A DNA stretch of 32,745 bases, taken from Bacillota bacterium. GTDB lineage: Bacteria > Bacillota > Sulfobacillia > JAJZYS01 > JAJYTV01. Where the stretch lies: the NCBI GenBank assembly GCA_021799275.1, contig JAJZAT010000033.1, forward strand, positions 1-32,745, written 5' to 3'. The notes beneath the pieces were generated by a model. That model ran no database searches and was not told where the DNA came from. It worked only from the letters and a program-made list of their open reading frames with translations. Both the position numbers and the translations under genes were made by a program. The first letter of the stretch is position 1. The number at the start of each line of letters is the position of its first letter. Below are positions 29,143-32,745 of this stretch, in pieces.

Positions 29143-29218
29143 TGGTGGGCCCGGCAGGGGTCGAACCTGCGCGTGGCCGCTTATGAGGCGGCTGCTCTAC
29201 CAGTTGAGCTACGGACCC
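29143..29218 (-). tRNA. tRNA with CAT anticodon (Ile2 or Met)
   Basis: Anticodon arm GCCGC-CTCATAA-GCGGC, acceptor GGGTCCG/CGGGCCC, encoded CCA. It has none of the initiator marks. The loop CTCATAA is common in tRNA-Ile2, where C34 becomes lysidine, but a second elongator Met cannot be excluded. It is the first tRNA transcribed. Confidence 0.9.
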
Positions 29219-29296
29219 GGAAAACAAAACGACACAGCCGAGCGGGTGCTCTTGCTGTGCCGCGAACCGCTTCCGTCACACTTCAGGCATTTGTCT

Positions 29297-29404
29297 TCAT
29301 AAGACAGCCTTCCGTGGACGGTAGAAGCTGCGCCGCGGCAAAGCAGGCCAGTACGCTATATGCGTATTGACTGATTTCGCTGGTTGCGACTGCTTGACTG
29401 CCAC
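29297..29404 (-). CDS. Small basic leader peptide before the tRNA array
   Basis: A 35-residue frame starting GTG at 29404 with GGAGG at 7 bases. It ends about 80 bases before the first tRNA and lies behind a TATAAT box at 29428-29433. The protein is basic and rich in aromatic residues at the end (SFYRPRKAVL). No family recognised. It could be a leader peptide or a small DNA-binding protein. Confidence 0.5.
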   Translation of the reverse strand: MAVKQSQPAKSVNTHIAYWPALPRRSFYRPRKAVL

Positions 29405-29427
29405 GGTATCGCCTCCGTTCTAATGTG

Positions 29428-29433
29428 ATTATA
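29428..29433 (-). promoter_or_regulatory. Possible -10 box of the tRNA array promoter
   Basis: A perfect TATAAT on the minus strand is followed after about 18 bases by GGAGG and the GTG start of the 35-residue frame, then the tRNA array. The -35 region (GTAACA about 18 bases upstream) matches poorly, so a phage or activated promoter is possible. Confidence 0.5.
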
Positions 29434-29453
29434 CACGACCGTGGCCTATCGTG

Positions 29454-29747
29454 TTACGCCTGGAGCGCGAAGCGAGGCACGAAGCAATCGCCCAGGAGTC
29501 CTGTCGAGCGGTCTATGTGCCTCATGATTCCGAACACGTCATGCGCGAAGTTGAAGTCGTCGGCCTCCAGCAGTTCCTGCAGGCGGAGCGGCACCTTGGC
29601 GTGCGTGGCCTCCAAGTCCATTGCGAGGCTCATCTTATCGAGCCGCCGACCGTGCTGCCGCATTATTTTCGCTGCCCGGTCCACGATCCCGCGAACGATC
29701 TTCCGCTCTTCCTTAGTGAAGTCCGCGAACTCGATGGTTCCTTGCAT
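29454..29747 (-). CDS. Hypothetical phage protein
   Basis: A 97-residue helical protein starting ATG at 29747 with AAAGGGGG at 9 bases. Central sequence EERKIVRGIVDRAAKIMRQ and MDLEATHAKVPLRLQELL are amphipathic helices. I recall similar small proteins in phages but cannot name a family. It overlaps nothing and lies between MazG-like gene and the tRNA-array promoter. Confidence 0.72.
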   Translation of the reverse strand: MQGTIEFADFTKEERKIVRGIVDRAAKIMRQHGRRLDKMSLAMDLEATHAKVPLRLQELLEADDFNFAHDVFGIMRHIDRSTGLLGDCFVPRFALQA

Positions 29748-29790
29748 TGGCGGTGTCCCCCTTTCTGTACCGACCGCATCCATCGTGCGG

Positions 29791-30123
29791 CTACACCGCC
29801 CGGTTGATGCTTCGTTCGGTTGCGAATCCCTCTGGGTAGCGTTGGCGCAGCTTTTCGATGTTGGCTTCGGCGATCTCCTCAAGCGATAAGCCGCAGGTCT
29901 TGGCCATCATCGCGAGATACCACATGACGTCGCCGAGTTCGTCACGCAGCTTGTCCTGGTTGAGCTGGTGCCCGTGGAAGGCGATCTTCTTCACGGCGTC
30001 GCAGACCTCGCCTGCCTCTCCCGCAAGGCCCATGGAGAAGTTGATCAGCCGACGCTCATTGGTGTCTTCCGGGCCGCGGTTCGCGGTGCGCTCCGCGAGC
30101 GCGGTGTAGGCGTTCCAGTCCAA
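29791..30123 (-). CDS. MazG-like nucleotide pyrophosphohydrolase
   Basis: A 110-residue single MazG-like domain. LAGEAGEVCDAVKK (about 33-46) and DELGDVMWYLAMMA (about 60-73) give the EExxE...ExxD metal-binding pattern of all-alpha NTP pyrophosphatases. Phage MazG proteins hydrolyse dNTPs or alter (p)ppGpp levels; the substrate here is unknown. The stop of the upstream gene lies directly at its start (30124 to 30123), so both are co-translated. Confidence 0.9.
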   Translation of the reverse strand: MDWNAYTALAERTANRGPEDTNERRLINFSMGLAGEAGEVCDAVKKIAFHGHQLNQDKLRDELGDVMWYLAMMAKTCGLSLEEIAEANIEKLRQRYPEGFATERSINRAV

Positions 30124-30567
30124 CTAGGCACCTCCCGCGGATTGTCCGATATGTTGGACGGGCCAGCGGAAGGTCGCGAAGACGCCGCCCTTGGCCTTGT
30201 GCTCGCGTAGTGCGTGTGCAACCTTCAGGCCGTCTTCGGTCATGTGGACGAACCCGTTGATGAGGCTCAGGACCTCGACGAGTCCGGCCGCCTCGAGGTC
30301 ATCAAGGCAGTCCCAGTCGTCGTGCGTCTTGAGTTGTGAGACTTTTCCGGTACGTGTCATCCGAAGCCTCGTTCCGTAGGTCGGCTCCCAACGGCGCTCA
30401 CCGAAGCGGGCCACAGCCATCATGGGATGGCGCTTCGGGTTGCAGCGCATCCGAAGCGGATCGAGACGGCCCGTGTTGCCAACGCTGTCGACACAGCACG
30501 TCTCGACGTAGGCCAGGAGCGACCAGTGGTCCTTCCCGAAGCGAGAGATGGGAACGGTTTTCAACAA
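30124..30567 (-). CDS. Hypothetical phage protein
   Basis: A 147-residue protein beginning SRFGKDHWSLLAYVETCCVD, with RMRCNPKRHP and a C-terminal FVHMTEDGLKVAHALREHK segment resembling a winged-helix. Similar uncharacterised proteins of this layout are common in phages; no function is known to me. TTG at 30567 has GAGGTG at 5 bases; a second TTG follows directly. Confidence 0.75.
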   Translation of the reverse strand: MLKTVPISRFGKDHWSLLAYVETCCVDSVGNTGRLDPLRMRCNPKRHPMMAVARFGERRWEPTYGTRLRMTRTGKVSQLKTHDDWDCLDDLEAAGLVEVLSLINGFVHMTEDGLKVAHALREHKAKGGVFATFRWPVQHIGQSAGGA

Positions 30568-30594
30568 GGCATCACCTCATAAAATTTTGAGTGA

Positions 30595-30637
30595 TCGGCG
30601 GTGTATTGCGTGAAGTTGTTTTGCAATACACCGCCGA
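30595..30637. terminator. 15-bp perfect hairpin in the leader of the 30124-30567 gene
   Basis: TCGGCGGTGTATTGC (30595-30609) pairs perfectly with GCAATACACCGCCGA (30623-30637) around a 13-base loop. On the minus strand it is followed by a short AAAATTTT stretch after about 6 bases, then by the ribosome site of the next gene. It may be a terminator, an attenuator or a processing site. Confidence 0.6.
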
Positions 30638-30688
30638 CCTTGAACCGCCGGCTTACATGTTTCCTTGTCTTTGCGAGGGACATTATTT

Positions 30689-30713
30689 AGCGCAGTGCGC
30701 TTACTTAATTATA
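30689..30713 (-). promoter_or_regulatory. Promoter -10 box with overlapping palindromic operator-like site
   Basis: TATAAT (minus strand, 30708-30713) is followed by a palindrome AGCGCA-g-TGCGCT (30689-30701) at the expected transcription start. No good -35 hexamer is seen. The arrangement fits a repressible early promoter for genes from 30567 leftwards. Apart from this and the hairpins, 30568-30852 has no supported gene. Confidence 0.45.
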
Positions 30714-30777
30714 CGGTGGACTCACCTTCTTTTGGTTTGACTTGAACCCCGAGAGTGGACGGCGTCCCGTCCCTGCT

Positions 30778-30809
30778 CCAGCCAAGCAGGAGGTGGAGAC
30801 CTTGGCTGG
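30778..30809. repeat. 9-bp inverted repeat downstream of bet/recT
   Basis: CCAGCCAAG (30778-30786) pairs with CTTGGCTGG (30801-30809) with a 14-base loop. It is the second of two hairpins behind the annealing-protein gene. Confidence 0.55.
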
Positions 30810-30820
30810 AGGAGGCGCGG

Positions 30821-30840
30821 GGCGGCCCCGCAGGGCCGCC
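30821..30840. terminator. GC-rich hairpin behind bet/recT
   Basis: GGCGGCCC and GGGCCGCC form an 8-bp stem with a 4-base loop just after the stop codon of the annealing-protein gene. No T-run follows, so Rho-independent termination is doubtful; with the second hairpin it could protect the mRNA end. Confidence 0.5.
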
Positions 30841-30852
30841 AGCCGCAGTGTG

Positions 30853-31797
30853 TCAGCTTGCCGCTGCTTGCTCTTTGGGCGTTTCCTCGGGCGGTACCTT
30901 GTTAGGCGTCTCGGGAGGTGGTGTCTCCTCAATCTTGGCCTGTGCCGCCTTGAGCAGCTCGGCGATCACGATGTCTGCCTGTTCTACCGTAAGTGCCCGC
31001 GGTGTGGCGATATCCAGGTCGAGGATCTCACCGCAGCGCTTAGTAAGGCCGGAGACGTCGAGGCCGACGCCCTGCGCGAGATCCCACATCTTCTTGACCT
31101 GCTCCTCGGTGACGCCGCCCTCGCCGGGCTTCGCAGCCTTCGGAGTCTGCCTGGAAGCGGGTGTGGGGCCGGGCTTGGGCGCGTTCTGCGGAGCCTGCGG
31201 AGCCTGAGGTTCCTGCGGAGTGGGATCCTGTTCCTCGTTCTCGAGGTGGTCCATCTCCTCGGCTGTGTAGAGGCCGGACAGCAGGTTCGGGAATGCCTTG
31301 CGAAACGCGAGCGCCTCGGCGGTCTTGGCCAGCATGGTGTCGGCCATCTTCGCCCAGGTGTCCATGAGCTGGCCGCTGCGGTCGAACTGGCGATAAGCCG
31401 CGTAGCGGGCGATGCCGTAGAGGGGCTCACTGAAGCCGCGGCGCAGGATGCCGACCTTGGCGAGGATCGGCGGCGCGTCAGAAACCCAGGCATCCGTCCA
31501 GACGCCATCAGGTCCGCAGAAGAGTGGTGTCGTCTGGCCGAGATACTCTCCTGTCCGCTCGGCCGCGATACGGAAGCCGTCGATCGTCGCCTGCGGCGTG
31601 ACCTTGCCCTTACGCTTCGAGGGGTAGACCTGGTTCAGCAGCGGGTTGAGGCCCGTCTTGCGGGCGTAATACAGCAGAAGCTGTACGTCGTCCTCAGTAG
31701 AGCCTTCGGGCATCTTGGTGCGGCGGATGAGGTCGATGTCCTTTTCGGTGAACTGGATTAGGTCACCCGACGACTTGCGGGGGGCTTCTGCAGGCAC
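30853..31797 (-). CDS. bet: Bet/RecT-type single-strand annealing protein
   Basis: A 314-residue protein of the Red-beta/Bet family. The conserved block runs from about residue 45 to 90: YYARKTGLNPLLNQVYPSKR, then KVTPQATIDGFRIAAERTGEYLGQ. The core (1-185) is followed by a Pro/Gln-rich linker (about 190-225) and a C-terminal helical domain, then an acidic/Pro tail. Bet anneals single-stranded DNA in phage recombination together with a 5'-3' exonuclease, here the neighbouring nuclease gene. ATG at 31797 directly follows the nuclease stop. Confidence 0.92.
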   Translation of the reverse strand: MPAEAPRKSSGDLIQFTEKDIDLIRRTKMPEGSTEDDVQLLLYYARKTGLNPLLNQVYPSKRKGKVTPQATIDGFRIAAERTGEYLGQTTPLFCGPDGVWTDAWVSDAPPILAKVGILRRGFSEPLYGIARYAAYRQFDRSGQLMDTWAKMADTMLAKTAEALAFRKAFPNLLSGLYTAEEMDHLENEEQDPTPQEPQAPQAPQNAPKPGPTPASRQTPKAAKPGEGGVTEEQVKKMWDLAQGVGLDVSGLTKRCGEILDLDIATPRALTVEQADIVIAELLKAAQAKIEETPPPETPNKVPPEETPKEQAAAS

Positions 31798-32745
31798 TTA
31801 CTTCCCCTCCTTGCGAATCTTGATAAACCATCTGTTGAAGCCTGAACCTCGCGTCAGATAGGGCTCGATCTGCTGCGGGGTGAAAATGCCGGCCGCGATC
31901 GCACCTTCAATGTCGGGGGTGACGCGACCAAGGATCTGTGAGCGGGAGATCGTGATGCCACTCGCCGAAAGCGCCTGTGCCTTGGCGTCGTCGAGTGCCT
32001 TATCAAAGACGCCCTCGAGTTCTTTCTGACGAGCCTTGGCTGACTCTACGTCGCCTTCCGCCTTCTTGCGTTGCTGGTCGAGATCGGTGTACTCCTTGAT
32101 GTCTTCGGCCAGCGATGGCAGCGTTACGATGACTTTGCCCTTGTCCTGACCCTTGCCGACAGTCTCGGTTTCTGCATCTGCACCCCAGCAGTGCCGCCAG
32201 AAGGGGCAGCGGGCCATGCCCTGGGCTGTCGGCCACGCGCATGGGAAGTACGTCGGGCCGTAGCTATCGGGGATCGGCAAAGGCTCGCGAAACAGCTCGA
32301 TCGCTGCCTGCACATCGTTCAGGCGGTCGACTAGACGCTGCGCCCGTTCCTTGTCGTAGATGACTGGGAACGACTTGATCTGGCCGGTTTCTTTGACCCT
32401 GTAGGCAAGTTCCGCGGTGGCGTCGTGTGCGAGACCCCAGAAGTGTAGGTAAAGCGTCACCTGGTCGATGTGGCTCTCCATTGGGAGACGCGACAGAGAC
32501 TTCTCTGTGGTGGATTTGGACTCGACGAGATGTCTGAGCGGTGCAACCCAGATGTCGATGTGACCCACGCCGAAAGGCGACTCGACCTTGATTTGACGCT
32601 TCACGCGGCGCGGGAAGCCGTCAGCCCATAGATGGTAGATCGCATCTTCATGCTCGTCGCCGCTTTGGAAGATCGAGAGAGAACGCTCGTCTGGTGCGTC
32701 TGCTTCGTAGCTGAGAGCTCGGAGCGTCTGCTTGCGAGGGCAGAG
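31798..32745 (-). CDS. Cas4-like/RecB-family PD-(D/E)XK nuclease (5' end outside window)
   Basis: The frame is open to the window edge; the visible part (about 315 residues) starts inside LCPRKQTLRAL, typical of the first cluster cysteine of Cas4/AddB-like nucleases. The catalytic motif is HIDIWVAP with Asp and VESKS with Glu-x-Lys. Three more cysteines lie in CAWPTAQGMARCPFWRHCW, so a [4Fe-4S] cluster is likely. A coiled coil (DQQRKKAEGDVESAKARQKE) follows and the C terminus (GSGFNRWFIKI) is phage-specific. Paired with the Bet protein, it is probably the exonuclease of the recombination system. GTG at 32604 is not the real start. Confidence 0.85.
   Translation of the reverse strand, partial: LCPRKQTLRALSYEADAPDERSLSIFQSGDEHEDAIYHLWADGFPRRVKRQIKVESPFGVGHIDIWVAPLRHLVESKSTTEKSLSRLPMESHIDQVTLYLHFWGLAHDATAELAYRVKETGQIKSFPVIYDKERAQRLVDRLNDVQAAIELFREPLPIPDSYGPTYFPCAWPTAQGMARCPFWRHCWGADAETETVGKGQDKGKVIVTLPSLAEDIKEYTDLDQQRKKAEGDVESAKARQKELEGVFDKALDDAKAQALSASGITISRSQILGRVTPDIEGAIAAGIFTPQQIEPYLTRGSGFNRWFIKIRKEGK

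Larger units (their letters stand above)
18769..32745. mobile_element. Prophage-like element integrated in the Ca2+-ATPase gene (right part outside window)
   Basis: From the junction in the ATPase gene to the window end, the DNA is visibly less GC-rich than the host cluster and holds phage-type genes, nearly all on the minus strand: serine integrase, small proteins, RNA ligase, tRNA array, HNH endonuclease, MazG-like protein, Red-beta-type annealing protein and Cas4-like nuclease. No capsid, tail, terminase or lysis genes are visible here, so intact-phage status cannot be judged. The far junction lies outside the window. Confidence 0.88.

Noticed and set aside
23611-29218. CRISPR array, because of regular repeated short motifs
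   Set aside because: The repeated units are tRNA T arms and CCA ends; spacing is that of tRNA genes and there are no identical direct repeats or cas genes.
23583-29400. Many open frames of 60-125 codons on both strands across the tRNA array
   Set aside because: They run through tRNA genes, often repeat CGFKSR- or GGLEPA-like translations of T-arm sequence, and lack ribosome sites.

Overview
The window looks like a chromosome segment of a high-GC, endospore-forming Firmicute. The gene order rpmB, spoVM, rpe, rsgA, prkC, stp, rlmN, rsmB, fmt, def, priA, coaBC, rpoZ, remA, then a yloB-type Ca2+ P-type ATPase, follows the yloB-to-rpmB region of Bacillus subtilis. A 36-codon spoVM sits between rpmB and rpe. 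The species cannot be named from the sequence; a deep high-GC lineage (Symbiobacterium, Thermaerobacter, Sulfobacillus or Alicyclobacillus-like) is a guess.

Layout. (1) 1-2400: a transposon-like pair on the + strand, a DUF4338 (DruA-like) gene translationally coupled to a DDE transposase. (2) 2600-2930: rpmB with promoter and a strong bidirectional terminator. (3) 2945-17074: a long, tightly packed minus-strand cluster, transcribed from dapF down to spoVM. It covers diaminopimelate synthesis (dapF, dapL), RemA, RNA polymerase omega, CoA synthesis, replication restart, N-terminal formyl-methionine metabolism, rRNA methylation, a Ser/Thr phosphatase-kinase pair, ribosome GTPase RsgA and Rpe. 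Many starts are non-AUG (TTG, GTG, one CTG). gmk and yicC, usually next to remA, are absent. (4) 17056-18768: the C-terminal two thirds of the Ca2+-ATPase gene, cut exactly at the catalytic DKTGTLT motif. (5) 18769-32745, continuing past the window: a prophage-like element, visibly less GC-rich than the host DNA. Its large serine recombinase lies at the junction and takes its stop codon from the host ATPase sequence. Behind it come small phage genes, an RNA ligase, a YkuK-type RNase H-like protein, about 35 tRNA or tRNA-like genes on one strand, an HNH endonuclease, MazG-like pyrophosphohydrolase, Red-beta/Bet-type annealing protein and a Cas4-like nuclease.

How it may work together. The tRNA array covers 19 amino acids (no Cys seen) and includes an initiator tRNA. 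Seven tRNA species have C instead of the near-universal U at position 33, mostly in tRNAs with a U34 wobble base. Several others are damaged (missing T arm, broken acceptor stem). With an RNA ligase in the same element, this suggests a tRNA supply-and-repair island directed against host anticodon nucleases. Separately, insertion of a serine-recombinase element into a yloB-type ATPase of a spore-former raises the possibility of developmentally controlled excision, as for other sporulation-gene intervening elements. Both are inferences to be tested.
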